Positions 18,021 through 26,669 of a stretch of 64,000 nt of DNA are shown here, in pieces. Position numbers and translations under genes: made by a program. Under the pieces are notes generated by a model. The model did no database searches. It worked only from the letters and a program-made list of their open reading frames with translations, and was not told the DNA's origin. The DNA is taken from contig CBDBDZ010000013.1 in assembly GCA_965204215.1 (NCBI GenBank), positions 806,001 through 870,000 of the forward strand, written 5' to 3'. The DNA is from CBDBDZ01 sp965204215. Lineage in GTDB: Bacteria > Pseudomonadota > Gammaproteobacteria > Pseudomonadales > GM7GCV1. Position 1 is the stretch's first letter, and each line of letters starts with the position of its first letter.

Positions 18021-18524
18021 CTATATCCGGCATTGCTTGCTAACCAAGTGATTCAAGTTAGCATCACTAACCTGGCATTGCCAGCGAATAACTTGAGTGT
18101 TAAGACTGATTGCAGAATAATTAATGGTCGCAGCATCCAGTTGATTATTACCTGTATTTTGTAATTCGATACTAAAACTTGGTGTGTCGTTTGAAAAATC
18201 GATACTCTCAATGGTCTCTGTCAAAAAATCATCTTCGTTGACATTTAACTTGGTAAAGGAATTGCACTCAGAATAAATGCTACTGTCTAGTACCATGCAT
18301 TGTATAATTCTGGCACTAAGATTATCGGCAACTTGCAAAGGTTCACTCATTTTTGCGCGCACAACATAGTCGCTGTATATAGGTTGTGCAATCGCTCCTA
18401 AAATAGCCACAATAGCGACGGCAATAAGTAACTCAATTAGGCTAAAGCCATATTGAAATGACTTCTGGTCAGCTTGTTGTACATTGTTAATGTTAGAGGT
18501 ATAAGTTGTATTTAATAAGCTCAT
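18021..18524 (-). CDS. Type IV pilin-like protein
   Basis: The 167-residue preprotein has a prepilin-peptidase site, YG|FSLIELLIAVAIVAIL: glycine at -1, phenylalanine at +1 and glutamate at +5. The leader is long, about 26 residues. The hydrophobic alpha helix is followed by AQPIYSDYVVRAKMSEPLQ, as in PilE/PilA-type subunits. Cysteines at ARIIQCMV, YSECNSF, RWQCQVS and SKQCRI could form the usual disulfide loop(s), the last one near the C-terminus. It may be a major or minor pilin. No other pilus genes are adjacent, so its partners must be encoded elsewhere. It is divergent from moeA. Confidence 0.88.
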   Translation of the reverse strand: MSLLNTTYTSNINNVQQADQKSFQYGFSLIELLIAVAIVAILGAIAQPIYSDYVVRAKMSEPLQVADNLSARIIQCMVLDSSIYSECNSFTKLNVNEDDFLTETIESIDFSNDTPSFSIELQNTGNNQLDAATINYSAISLNTQVIRWQCQVSDANLNHLVSKQCRI

Positions 18525-18708
18525 ATCATTCTCCAGTTGTTAAAATTAATACCTTGTCGGAAATACTTGCCAAAGATAGCAGTCTTCTCAGGTCAAGTGA
18601 GTTGTATTTAGAATATAATTCCAATACTGTGTTTAGCTTACATCAAGTTAATATTCTGTATCAAACCAAATTGACAATTTTTATCAAAAATCATTTTAGG
18701 AAATTGTT

Positions 18709-19893
18709 ATGCAAACATTAGAGCAAGCATTAAAGCTACTTAAAGACTACTATCCCCAAATTGCAGAGGTAATAACACTGCCTGTCAATGATTGTTTGGG
18801 TAAAGTAGTCGCAGCAGATATTTTAAGCACTGTCAATGTGCCACTATTTGATAACAGCGCAATGGATGGCTATGCCATTTTGTTGAATGCTAATTTAAAA
18901 GTATCAACTCCTATAAAAATATCACAATACATTAAAGCGGGAGACAAAGCAGAACCAGTAGAGCCCGATACCGCAGCAAGAATCTTTACGGGTGCCATGT
19001 TGCCACCCAATGCCAATGCTGTGGTCGTTCAGGAAAATTGTGAGCGATTTGATGATAATGTGTTAATTCACACTTTTCCTGAATGTGGTACAAATATTCG
19101 AAGAGCAGGTGAAGATATTAAGGAAGGACAATGCATTGTCAGCAAAGGTACCTGTGTTAATGCTGCAATTAGTGGTTTAATTGCTTCATCGGGTACAGCG
19201 GCTTGTAGAGTCTATCGCCCACTTAAAATTGGAATTTTAAGCACAGGTAATGAACTGGTTACAGCAGGGCAGCCATTACAGCAGGGGAAAATTTATAGTT
19301 CCAATTCAATTGTTTTGAAACACTTATGTGAGACGTCAGGATATGAAGTCATTGTTGTTCAACATGTGATGGATGATTATAAAGAAACCGTTAAAATTTT
19401 AAAGGTTATGGCAGAGCAGGTTGATGTGATTATTTCCACCGGAGGCGTATCGGTAGGGGAAGAAGATCACGTTAAAGCGGCATTGAGATATTTAGGTGAA
19501 ATTCATTTGTGGAAGATAGCGCTTAAACCGGGTAAACCTCTAGCTGCAGGGCGTATTGGTCGTTGTGCTTATTTTGGGTTGCCAGGAAATCCTGTGTCAG
19601 CTTATGTCACCTTTCAGATAATTGTTGAGCCAATGTTGGCACAGTTACAAGGTAAAAATTATCAAGACCCAATGAAAATTCCGGTTATTGCCGGTTTTGA
19701 TAAGAAGGGGGGAAGTCGTCAGGAATTTATCAGAGTATCAATTACCCTAGTGAATTCAGAACTAGTTGCCAGACCTTATAGCAATCAAAGCAGTGGCGTA
19801 CTGTCATCGATTGTTTACTCTGATGGGGTGGTTGAACAACTTATAGGGCAACCTATTAAGGCTGGTGATAGACTCAATTTTTTTAAGATTTAA
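18709..19893 (+). CDS. moeA: Molybdopterin molybdotransferase
   Basis: The 394-residue enzyme inserts molybdate into adenylylated molybdopterin in the last step of Moco synthesis. Diagnostic blocks are PLFDNSAMDGYAI, AARIFTGAMLPPNANAVVVQE, GILSTGNELV, STGGVSVGEEDHVKAAL and KPGKPLAAGRIG, followed by FGLPGNPVSAYVTF and the C-terminal domain IV. AGGA at 18698-18701 is a good ribosome site for the ATG at 18709. A TTGACA (18671-18676) lies upstream without a clear -10. No other moa, mob or moe gene is nearby. It points to molybdoenzymes elsewhere in the genome. Confidence 0.95.
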   Translation: MQTLEQALKLLKDYYPQIAEVITLPVNDCLGKVVAADILSTVNVPLFDNSAMDGYAILLNANLKVSTPIKISQYIKAGDKAEPVEPDTAARIFTGAMLPPNANAVVVQENCERFDDNVLIHTFPECGTNIRRAGEDIKEGQCIVSKGTCVNAAISGLIASSGTAACRVYRPLKIGILSTGNELVTAGQPLQQGKIYSSNSIVLKHLCETSGYEVIVVQHVMDDYKETVKILKVMAEQVDVIISTGGVSVGEEDHVKAALRYLGEIHLWKIALKPGKPLAAGRIGRCAYFGLPGNPVSAYVTFQIIVEPMLAQLQGKNYQDPMKIPVIAGFDKKGGSRQEFIRVSITLVNSELVARPYSNQSSGVLSSIVYSDGVVEQLIGQPIKAGDRLNFFKI

Positions 19894-19897
19894 TTTT

Positions 19898-20075
19898 AAC
19901 CCAAATTATGCATTAGAAACCTGCTGCATCCAAAAATGACTTCAAAAACATCAGCTTGCTCGAAAAATAATGCTCGCCATAGCTCTGCTATGTTTCCGCT
20001 TATTTTCCTTGCGCGAGCTACTGTTTTTATTGTCATTTTTGCCTTCGCTACGATTTCTAATGCATAATTTGGGTT
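19898..20075. mobile_element. MITE-like element, family 2, copy A (178 bp)
   Basis: The element starts 5 bp after the moeA stop. Its ends are AACCCAAATTATGCATTAGA and the inverted partner TCTAATGCATAATTTGGGTT. The same length and internal sequence recur at 52427-52604, and a left-truncated copy lies at 43162-43332. Interior features are two related blocks, CATCCAAAAATGACTTCAAA and TTTTTATTGTCATTTTTGCC, which are themselves partly inverted, so the whole element can fold. No target duplication is evident. Confidence 0.85.
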
Positions 20076-20099
20076 AAACCTAGATTGTGTATTAGTAGT

Positions 20100-20525
20100 A
20101 TGAAATCCTGTTTTGAATTATCAATAACGGTTAATGCCAGCGTTATTGATGGCAATAATCACGTTAATAACCAAGTCTATCTGCAGTGGATGAATGATGT
20201 TGCTATTGCCCATGCTAACTATTTAGGAAGTAGTTTGGAGGTTTGCCTGGCTAACGGTGGTAGCTGGTTCGCTCGCGAGCATACCATGACCTATTTAGGA
20301 GCAGCTTTTGAAGGTGATGAATTGGTGATTACCACCTGGGTAACTGAGTTAACTAAAATTAGTTGTATGCGCCACTATAAGGTCTGCCGTGCAGGTGAAG
20401 TAGAAATTTTATTTAAAGGTAAAACTTTTTGGGTGTTTGTTCATGCGCAAAGAGGAAAACCTATGAAAATACCAGAAGTTATCCGCAATTGTTTTACTCC
20501 TATTATTGTTGACGATATGCTATGA
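20100..20525 (+). CDS. Hotdog-fold acyl-CoA thioesterase (4HBT family)
   Basis: The 141-residue protein fits the 4-hydroxybenzoyl-CoA thioesterase family: DGNNHVNNQVYLQWMNDVAIAHA holds the signature (normally with aspartate before the histidine), then GDELVITTWVTELTKISCMRHYKV. It should hydrolyse an acyl-CoA or acyl-ACP thioester in the cytoplasm. I start it at ATG 20100 rather than the in-frame TTG at 20085. A family-2 repeat ends only 24 bp upstream of that ATG, so the 5' untranslated region may come from the element. It overlaps the open frame before the mlaC-like gene by 4 bp. Confidence 0.85.
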   Translation: MKSCFELSITVNASVIDGNNHVNNQVYLQWMNDVAIAHANYLGSSLEVCLANGGSWFAREHTMTYLGAAFEGDELVITTWVTELTKISCMRHYKVCRAGEVEILFKGKTFWVFVHAQRGKPMKIPEVIRNCFTPIIVDDML

Positions 20526-20569
20526 TAACGTCCGCTTTTTTGTCGACAATTAATCTATATAAAATCACC

Positions 20570-21280
20570 ATGAACTTTAAATCCACACTAAAGACATTAC
20601 TGCTTTTTTGCGTTTGGTCATTAGTACCTTTTGGAGTGTTCGCGCAGTCAACTCAAACCACTACAGTTTCAGCAGCAAAAGACTATACTAAATTGTCGGC
20701 AGTAGACATGGTCAACTTATTCAGCAAGGAATTGCTTGGAAATATTGAAAGTTGGGACAAACTTCGCAGGCAAGATAATCGACAATTTTTAGAAACCATG
20801 TACCAGTGGGGGTTGCCTTGGTTCAACCAAAGGCGAATTGCTGCTGGGGTTATGGGTAAAAACTATTATTTGAAAGCGACTCCCAAACAACGCACTCAAT
20901 TTACCGAAGTGTTATTTCGCTCATTGATTCGCAATTATGCCCAGGGTATATTTTTAGTTAAAGTTACTGAAATTGATATTGAAAGTGATAAAGCCAGTAA
21001 AAACCCCAAATTTCATCGTGTTAAACAACGCGTTGCCAGTAACGATGCTGATGCGACGATAGATTATGTAATGTATCGTAAAAATGAGCAAGACTATTGG
21101 CGCGTTGTCAATGTGTTTGCTGACGGTATTAATTTTAAGAAAACGCTAAACAGCAGTTTTGAGCGGCTGGCTCAACGTCACGATAGGAACATTGATAAGG
21201 TTATTCAACATTGGGATAACAGTGCGTCAAATAGCTTTAAAAGTAATGAAGATAAATCAACTAATACAAAAGCGAATTAA
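20570..21280 (+). CDS. mlaC: MlaC-family phospholipid-binding periplasmic protein
   Basis: The 236-residue preprotein has a signal peptide (MNFKSTLKTLLLFCVWSLVP, ending VFAQ). The Tgt2/MlaC domain follows, with FLETMYQWGLPWFNQRRIAA, TPKQRTQFTEVLFRSLIRNY, and YWRVVNVFADGINFKKTLNS near the end. MlaC carries phospholipid between the outer-membrane lipoprotein MlaA and the inner-membrane MlaFEDB complex. I prefer the ATG at 20570, which begins the signal peptide, over an ATG at 20522. It abuts ibaG (TAA then ATG) as in the usual mla-ibaG-murA order. However, mlaF, mlaE and mlaD are not upstream, and there is no mlaB (STAS) gene between it and ibaG. Confidence 0.88.
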   Translation: MNFKSTLKTLLLFCVWSLVPFGVFAQSTQTTTVSAAKDYTKLSAVDMVNLFSKELLGNIESWDKLRRQDNRQFLETMYQWGLPWFNQRRIAAGVMGKNYYLKATPKQRTQFTEVLFRSLIRNYAQGIFLVKVTEIDIESDKASKNPKFHRVKQRVASNDADATIDYVMYRKNEQDYWRVVNVFADGINFKKTLNSSFERLAQRHDRNIDKVIQHWDNSASNSFKSNEDKSTNTKAN

Positions 21281-21541
21281 ATGATGGGAACAAGTACTAT
21301 TAATTGTGAAACCATTCAAAACCTGGTGATGGCAGAATTGCCTGAAGATAGTGAGGTTATGGTCGATACCGATGGTTATTATTTCAATATTACAGCGGTT
21401 TCCGAAAGTTTTGAAGGACTTAACCCTGTCAAACGTCAACAAGCTGTCTATAAAGGACTACAAGGTGTTATTGCTGATGGTTCGCTTCACGCTGTTAATA
21501 TTAAAGCCTACACACCAAAGCAATATTCCCAAACTGAGTAA
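21281..21541 (+). CDS. ibaG: BolA-family protein IbaG
   Basis: The small 86-residue BolA fold has the family helix-turn segment ITAVSESFEGLNPVKRQQAV and terminal DGSLHAVNIKAYTPKQY. BolA/IbaG proteins partner with monothiol glutaredoxins in iron-sulfur cluster handling. The ATG follows the mlaC stop directly, and murA begins 8 bp after its stop, the conserved gammaproteobacterial arrangement that separates IbaG from BolA proper. Confident. Confidence 0.93.
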   Translation: MMGTSTINCETIQNLVMAELPEDSEVMVDTDGYYFNITAVSESFEGLNPVKRQQAVYKGLQGVIADGSLHAVNIKAYTPKQYSQTE

Positions 21542-21549
21542 ATTTTTTC

Positions 21550-22812
21550 ATGGATAAACTTATTATCAAAGGTCCAGCTAAACTTAATGGGCAAATCAAT
21601 ATTTCAGGAGCCAAAAATGCAGCACTGCCAATATTGGCAGCGGCGCTATTGAGCGACGAACCTGTAACCATCGGTAATTTACCGCACCTTAACGATATTA
21701 CTACCATGCTGGAATTGTTGGCATGCATTGGTGTAGAGGCATTAGTTGATGAGGATATGAATATCGAACTGGATAAAAGCAATATCCACAGCTACAAAGC
21801 ACCCTACGATTTAGTAAAGACGATGCGGGCATCAATATTAGTATTGGGGCCAATATTATCACGTTATGGACGGGCAGAAGTATCATTTCCAGGAGGCTGC
21901 GCTATTGGTAGCCGCCCAGTTGATCAACATTTAATAGGTCTGGAGGCAATGGGTGCAAACATTGAAATTAAAGATGGTTATATTATTGCCACCACAAATG
22001 GTCGCCTACAAGGCAGTCATATTGTAATGGATATGGTAACCGTAGGCGGCACTGAGAATATTATGATGGCAGCATCACTGGCAGAAGGTAGGACCACAAT
22101 TGTTAATGCCGCTTGCGAGCCTGAAGTCGTTGATCTAGCTAATTTTATCAATGCCATGGGTGGTAATGTTAGTGGTGCAGGTACTTCTACCATCGTGATT
22201 GAAGGTGTCGAAAAACTGCACGGCTGTCACTACAATGTTATGCCTGATAGAATAGAAACAGGAACCTATTTAGCGGCGGCAGCAGCAACGCGCGGTAGTA
22301 TTACATTAAAAGGCACTAATCATGCAACGCTTGAAGTGGTTTTGGAAAAACTTCGAGAAATGGGTGCGGATATTGAATTAGGAGATGATTATATCAGTTT
22401 AAGTATGAACGACCAAAGACCTAAATCGGTGCATTTATGTACAGCTCCTTACCCAGGTTTTCCTACAGACATGCAGGCGCAACTTACTGTGGTCAACTCT
22501 GTAGCAGAAGGAGTTGCTCATGTTACCGAAAGTATTTTTGAAAACCGTCTAGCGCAAACATTTGAATTAAATCGAATGGGTGCGCATATTGACTTGGAAG
22601 GTAATACAGCAATTGTTACAGGGCAGGAGTATTTGAAGTCAGCGCCAGTAATGGCGTCAGATTTAAGAGCCTCAGCCAGTTTGGTTATTGCCGGCCTGGT
22701 AGCAGAAGGGACTACTGAAATTCACCGAATATATCATATTGATAGGGGCTATGAATGTATTGAGGAAAAATTGAGTCAGTTGGGGGCAAACATTCAGCGG
22801 GTCCCCAACTAG
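21550..22812 (+). CDS. murA: UDP-N-acetylglucosamine 1-carboxyvinyltransferase
   Basis: The 420-residue EPSP-synthase-fold enzyme transfers enolpyruvate from PEP to UDP-GlcNAc, the first committed step of peptidoglycan synthesis. Seen are the KN pair in ISGAKNAALPILAAALLSDE, the active-site cysteine loop SFPGGCAIGSRPVDQH (the fosfomycin target), and the C-terminal block MASDLRASASLVIAGLVAEG. Length and motifs are complete. It sits in the conserved ibaG-murA-hisG-hisD run, with 11 bp before hisG. Confidence 0.97.
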   Translation: MDKLIIKGPAKLNGQINISGAKNAALPILAAALLSDEPVTIGNLPHLNDITTMLELLACIGVEALVDEDMNIELDKSNIHSYKAPYDLVKTMRASILVLGPILSRYGRAEVSFPGGCAIGSRPVDQHLIGLEAMGANIEIKDGYIIATTNGRLQGSHIVMDMVTVGGTENIMMAASLAEGRTTIVNAACEPEVVDLANFINAMGGNVSGAGTSTIVIEGVEKLHGCHYNVMPDRIETGTYLAAAAATRGSITLKGTNHATLEVVLEKLREMGADIELGDDYISLSMNDQRPKSVHLCTAPYPGFPTDMQAQLTVVNSVAEGVAHVTESIFENRLAQTFELNRMGAHIDLEGNTAIVTGQEYLKSAPVMASDLRASASLVIAGLVAEGTTEIHRIYHIDRGYECIEEKLSQLGANIQRVPN

Positions 22813-22823
22813 TATTTAAAGAT

Positions 22824-23462
22824 ATGTCAACGATAACCATAGCACTGACTAAAGGGCGAATTTTAAAAGAAACATTACCCCTATTGGAACAATCAGATAT
22901 TAAATTGCAAGGCGATGTGTTTGCCTCTCGCAAATTGATATTCGCTACTAATCAACCAGATATTCGCTGCATTATTTTACGTGGTAGTGATGTGCCTACC
23001 TATGTACAAATGGGAACGGCTGATATTGGCGTGGCAGGAAAGGATAATCTTTTAGAACAACAATTGTCGGGGTATTACGAACAGCTTGATTTGGGAATCA
23101 GTCGTTGTCGTTTGTCTACTGCGGCTTTAAAAGGTTATCAGCGTCATTCGGGTAGCCGTATTAAAGTTGCCACAAAATTTATTAATGTAGCCAGGCAGTT
23201 CTATGCAGATAAAGGCATTCAAGCAGAGTTAATCAAGTTGTATGGAGCGATTGAATTAACGCCCATTATGAACTTGGCCGATGAAATTGTGGATATTGTT
23301 GATAGTGGTAAAACGCTAAAGGCTAATGGTTTAGAAGTGCTGGAAGACATTGTCAGTGTATCCAGTCGATTAATTGTCAATCATGCATCAATGAAACTCA
23401 AATACCAACGTGTATCCAATATCATTGAACAAATTGAAACCACTCTTAACCAACAAAGTTAA
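22824..23462 (+). CDS. hisG: ATP phosphoribosyltransferase, short form
   Basis: The 212-residue catalytic subunit performs the first step of histidine synthesis, condensing ATP and PRPP. Motifs are ITIALTKGRILKETLPLLEQ at the N-terminus, VQMGTADIGVAGKDNL, and the PRPP loop EIVDIVDSGKTLKANGL. It lacks the C-terminal regulatory domain, so it is the short form that needs HisZ, a histidyl-tRNA-synthetase-like partner not in this window. hisD starts 1 bp after its stop codon. Confidence 0.95.
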   Translation: MSTITIALTKGRILKETLPLLEQSDIKLQGDVFASRKLIFATNQPDIRCIILRGSDVPTYVQMGTADIGVAGKDNLLEQQLSGYYEQLDLGISRCRLSTAALKGYQRHSGSRIKVATKFINVARQFYADKGIQAELIKLYGAIELTPIMNLADEIVDIVDSGKTLKANGLEVLEDIVSVSSRLIVNHASMKLKYQRVSNIIEQIETTLNQQS

Positions 23463-23463
23463 C

Positions 23464-24759
23464 ATGACAATAGATAGGTTGTCGATTCGCCATTGTAGTG
23501 GAGATACCGTAAATGTTAAAAATTTACTAGCATTTGATGAAATACTATCGCAAGAAGTGGAAAATAGTGTCAGGTGCATTATTCAGCAAGTAAGGACGCA
23601 AGGCGATGATGCCTTGGTCAACTATACCAACCAGTTTGACAATAGAGATGTTAAGTCGGTTTCGCAGTTAATTGTTTCTTCTGAGGAAATACAAGAAGCA
23701 AAACAGCGAATTGATACCGATGTGTTACAGGCGTTGGAGCTGTCAGCAAAACGTATAAGAAATTATCATCAACATCAATTAGTGCGTTCATGGCAATTTG
23801 AAGACGAATACGGTTCAACATTAGGTCAAAAAGTATCGCCTATTCAACGTGTGGGTGTATATGTGCCAGGCGGTACAGCAAGTTACCCATCAACTGTTTT
23901 AATGAATGTATTGCCAGCTAAAGTAGCGGGTGTTAAGGATATTACTATGGTGTCACCAGTTTCAAATAATCAGTTAAATGATAATGTTTTAGTAGCGGCA
24001 TCTATAGCAGGAGTCAATCAAGTGATTAGTGTAGGTGGGGCACAAGCAATTGCAGCATTGGCGTATGGTACGCAAACCATAAATACTGTTGATAAAATTG
24101 TAGGGCCTGGTAATATTTATGTTGCCACTGCCAAAAAACAGGTTTTTGGTACAGTGGGTATTGATATGATAGCTGGTCCATCAGAATTAACGGTATACGC
24201 AGATTCAGGTATTGATCCGATGTCAATCGCTAAAGATTTGTGTTCTCAAGCCGAGCACGATGTGAACGCTCAGTCTATTTTGATTGCCTGCGAGCAATCG
24301 GTTATTGATAATGTTAATCAGTGTATAGAACAACTTGTTCCGCAACTCCCCAGGGCAAGTATTGTTACTCGAGCGTTTAATCAGCGTAGTGCATTGATTA
24401 AAGTGAATAACGACGAACAAGCACTTCACCTTATCAATCAGATAGCGCCAGAACATTTACAGTTATCGGTTTCCAATGCACAGATGCTTGTAGAATTCGT
24501 GCACAATGCAGGAGCAATTTTTGTAGGCTACCACAGTTCAGAAGCTCATGGTGATTATTGTGCTGGTCCCAGCCATGTGTTGCCAACTTCTGCCACTGCA
24601 AAATTTGCATCGCCGTTAGGAGTGTATGACTTTTTAAAGCGCAGTTCCATTATTCAATGTTCTCAGCAAGGTGGTAACGAACTGTCTGGTATCGCTGCCA
24701 CTTTAGCCAGGGCAGAAGGGTTGGAAGCTCACGCTCTTTCTGCTGAAAGTCGCAAATAA
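23464..24759 (+). CDS. hisD: Histidinol dehydrogenase
   Basis: The 431-residue zinc enzyme carries out the last two steps of histidine synthesis, L-histidinol to histidine with two NAD+. Blocks seen are YVPGGTASYPSTVLMNVLPA, VGGAQAIAALAYGTQT, GPGNIYVATAKKQVFG, DMIAGPSELTVYAD, SQAEHDVNAQ, and a C-terminal GPSHVLPTSATAKFASPLGV. I take ATG 23464, one base after the hisG stop, in preference to an upstream GTG inside hisG. The hisC gene that follows in many relatives is absent here. Confidence 0.96.
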   Translation: MTIDRLSIRHCSGDTVNVKNLLAFDEILSQEVENSVRCIIQQVRTQGDDALVNYTNQFDNRDVKSVSQLIVSSEEIQEAKQRIDTDVLQALELSAKRIRNYHQHQLVRSWQFEDEYGSTLGQKVSPIQRVGVYVPGGTASYPSTVLMNVLPAKVAGVKDITMVSPVSNNQLNDNVLVAASIAGVNQVISVGGAQAIAALAYGTQTINTVDKIVGPGNIYVATAKKQVFGTVGIDMIAGPSELTVYADSGIDPMSIAKDLCSQAEHDVNAQSILIACEQSVIDNVNQCIEQLVPQLPRASIVTRAFNQRSALIKVNNDEQALHLINQIAPEHLQLSVSNAQMLVEFVHNAGAIFVGYHSSEAHGDYCAGPSHVLPTSATAKFASPLGVYDFLKRSSIIQCSQQGGNELSGIAATLARAEGLEAHALSAESRK

Positions 24760-24776
24760 TTTAAGTCATAGACACT

Positions 24777-25109
24777 TTATAAACAATTTTTAGGTCTGGG
24801 CAGACCTGCTAATTTCGCAGCCATAACAGCAGGACTAGAACCGAATAATTGCATTAAATAAATACTTTTGGCTTGTTCTTCGCCCAGAGATTTTTTAATC
24901 AATCGGGTAAATAAACGCATAGATGAGGGTTGCTCATGCCGAGTGCAATACTGCCGAAGCAGGTGAATAATTGCCCAGTGTTCATTGGTTAATTTAATGC
25001 TATGTGCGCAGGCAATGGCGGTGGCTGTCGCTTCAGTCCACTGATTCATATTGGTAAGAAAGCCTTGTTCGGTGATGTTTATAACCTTGTTCCCAACGAT
25101 AAGAGACAT
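24777..25109 (-). CDS. tusE: TusE/DsrC-family sulfur carrier protein
   Basis: The 110-residue protein has the DsrC/TusE fold and the conserved C-terminal GLPRPKNCL, with the penultimate-position cysteine that carries persulfide. A single C-terminal cysteine (no second conserved cysteine about ten residues earlier) indicates TusE, the acceptor from TusBCD in tRNA 2-thiouridine synthesis, rather than dissimilatory DsrC. It lies just downstream of yccA, as in enterics. The tusBCD genes are not in the window. Confidence 0.9.
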   Translation of the reverse strand: MSLIVGNKVINITEQGFLTNMNQWTEATATAIACAHSIKLTNEHWAIIHLLRQYCTRHEQPSSMRLFTRLIKKSLGEEQAKSIYLMQLFGSSPAVMAAKLAGLPRPKNCL

Positions 25110-25120
25110 AAAGCTCTCAA

Positions 25121-25148
25121 ATAATAAAAAGGCCTCCGAAGAGGCCTT
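25121..25148 (-). terminator. Rho-independent terminator after yccA
   Basis: A perfect 8-bp stem AAGGCCTC-CGAA-GAGGCCTT (25129-25148) is followed, on the minus strand, by TTTTTATTATT. It sits in the 61-base gap between the yccA stop and the tusE start, so it should end or attenuate yccA transcription before tusE. Confidence 0.88.
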
Positions 25149-25170
25149 GTCTATTTGGTTTCAAGTTCCT

Positions 25171-25860
25171 TTAATCGTCAGCAAAGCCGATTAAATGTAG
25201 TAGTGATAAAAAGATATTGTAAATCATCACATATAGGGTTACGGTGGCACTAATGTAGTTGGTTTCGCCGCCGTGAATGATTTCGCTGGTTTGCCACATG
25301 ATAAGACCAGCAGCAATAAACAGGAAGGCAGCGCTAATGACTAATGATAAGCCTTGAATTTCTAAAAATATGTTTGCAATAGCAGCAACAAAAGCTACCA
25401 CAATACCTGTCATTAAAAAGCCAGCCATAAAGCTCAAGTTTTTCTTGGTAGTTAGCACATAGCCAGAGCAAGCGAAGAAAATAGCGGCAGTACCACCTAA
25501 AGCGGTCATAACAATTTCAAAACCTTTATTATAGGCAATGTAAGCATTAAGAATTGGACCGAGAGTAAGCCCCATAAAACCAGTTAAAGCAAATACCCAA
25601 TACAGACCTGCCGTGCGGTTTTTATTTTTTTCAACCATCCACAAACAAATGAAATAGGGAATAAGTGTTAATAAGCCCATATGCGGTATATCCATTACCA
25701 TAGAAATACCAGCGGTAACGGCACTAAACAGTAAAGTGGCTGCTAGCAACATATAGGTATTGCGTAATACTGAATTTATGGCGTTGGCTTGTATGCTTGC
25801 TGTTAGCTTGTTGAAACCAGCGTTACTAATGTTAGTATCAGGTTTGGTATAATCTATCAT
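25171..25860 (-). CDS. yccA: Bax inhibitor-1 family membrane protein (YccA-like)
   Basis: The 229-residue protein has seven hydrophobic segments and the BI-1/UPF0005 pattern, with a cytoplasmic N-terminus, then VLRNTYMLLAATLLFSAVTA, and ending LSLLHLIGFADD. In E. coli YccA interacts with and modulates the membrane protease FtsH. Gene order with tusE downstream is conserved. A terminator lies between the two. Confidence 0.93.
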   Translation of the reverse strand: MIDYTKPDTNISNAGFNKLTASIQANAINSVLRNTYMLLAATLLFSAVTAGISMVMDIPHMGLLTLIPYFICLWMVEKNKNRTAGLYWVFALTGFMGLTLGPILNAYIAYNKGFEIVMTALGGTAAIFFACSGYVLTTKKNLSFMAGFLMTGIVVAFVAAIANIFLEIQGLSLVISAAFLFIAAGLIMWQTSEIIHGGETNYISATVTLYVMIYNIFLSLLHLIGFADD

Positions 25861-25931
25861 GTAAATTACCTCGTGGAGAAACGTTAAATAGAATTCCCAT
25901 TATAGGGGCATTGTTTAAGATATCAAGCGTT

Positions 25932-26669
25932 TTAATTCGGTTTAGTGGCGTGAATAAGATAATTCACACCAACATCGTTGCCATCTAAGCGGAAGGTTTT
26001 GCTAAAGGGTTCATACAGCATCCCTTTTATGGTTTGTAGTTGCAAATGATTGTCGCGAAGCCACTGACACAATTCGGAAGGCTTAATCAATTTTTGATAT
26101 TCATGTGTGCCTTTAGGCAATAACCCTAAAATATATTCGGCGCCAACAATTGCCATTAACCACGCTTTGGGGTTGCGATTAATGGTTGAAAAATACAAAT
26201 TGCCACCTGGTTTGCAAAGTTTGGCACAAGAGCTAATGACGGAAGCAGGTGAAGGTACATGTTCTAACATTTCTAAACAGGTTATAACATCATATTGTTC
26301 GGCTTGTTCTTCGGCTATAGCTTCGGCAGTTATTTGTCTGTAGTTAATTTCCAGGCCAGATTCCATGGCGTGTAATTTTGCTATATTTAGTGGTGCTTTG
26401 CCCATATCAATGCCAGTAATAACGGCCCCTTTCTTGGCCAGGCTTTCGGTTAGAATACCGCCGCCGCAACCAATATCAATCACTTTTTTTGTATTGACAG
26501 GGCTGCGCTCGTTGATGAAATCAGCTCTAAGTGGGTTCATATCGTGAAGGGGCTTAAAGTCGCCTTCGGGGTCCCACCACCTGTGAGCAAGTTGTTCAAA
26601 GCGGGCTATTTCATCGCTATCAACATTGCTTGCATCATTTGTTAAATGGCTTGAATCAGAGCTTGTCAT
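25932..26669 (-). CDS. ubiG: Ubiquinone biosynthesis O-methyltransferase
   Basis: The 245-residue SAM-dependent enzyme performs both O-methylations of ubiquinone synthesis. Motif I is VIDIGCGGGILTESLAKKGA. Upstream is the family block FEQLAHRWWDPEGDFKPLHD. ITCLEMLEHVPSPASV and LYFSTINRNPKAWL are also typical. I choose ATG 26669 (MTSSDSSHL); a frame extending to 26735 would run inside the amidohydrolase gene. It overlaps the 3' end of the upstream deaminase gene by 14 bases, so the two are probably cotranscribed, as in pseudomonads. Confidence 0.95.
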   Translation of the reverse strand: MTSSDSSHLTNDASNVDSDEIARFEQLAHRWWDPEGDFKPLHDMNPLRADFINERSPVNTKKVIDIGCGGGILTESLAKKGAVITGIDMGKAPLNIAKLHAMESGLEINYRQITAEAIAEEQAEQYDVITCLEMLEHVPSPASVISSCAKLCKPGGNLYFSTINRNPKAWLMAIVGAEYILGLLPKGTHEYQKLIKPSELCQWLRDNHLQLQTIKGMLYEPFSKTFRLDGNDVGVNYLIHATKPN

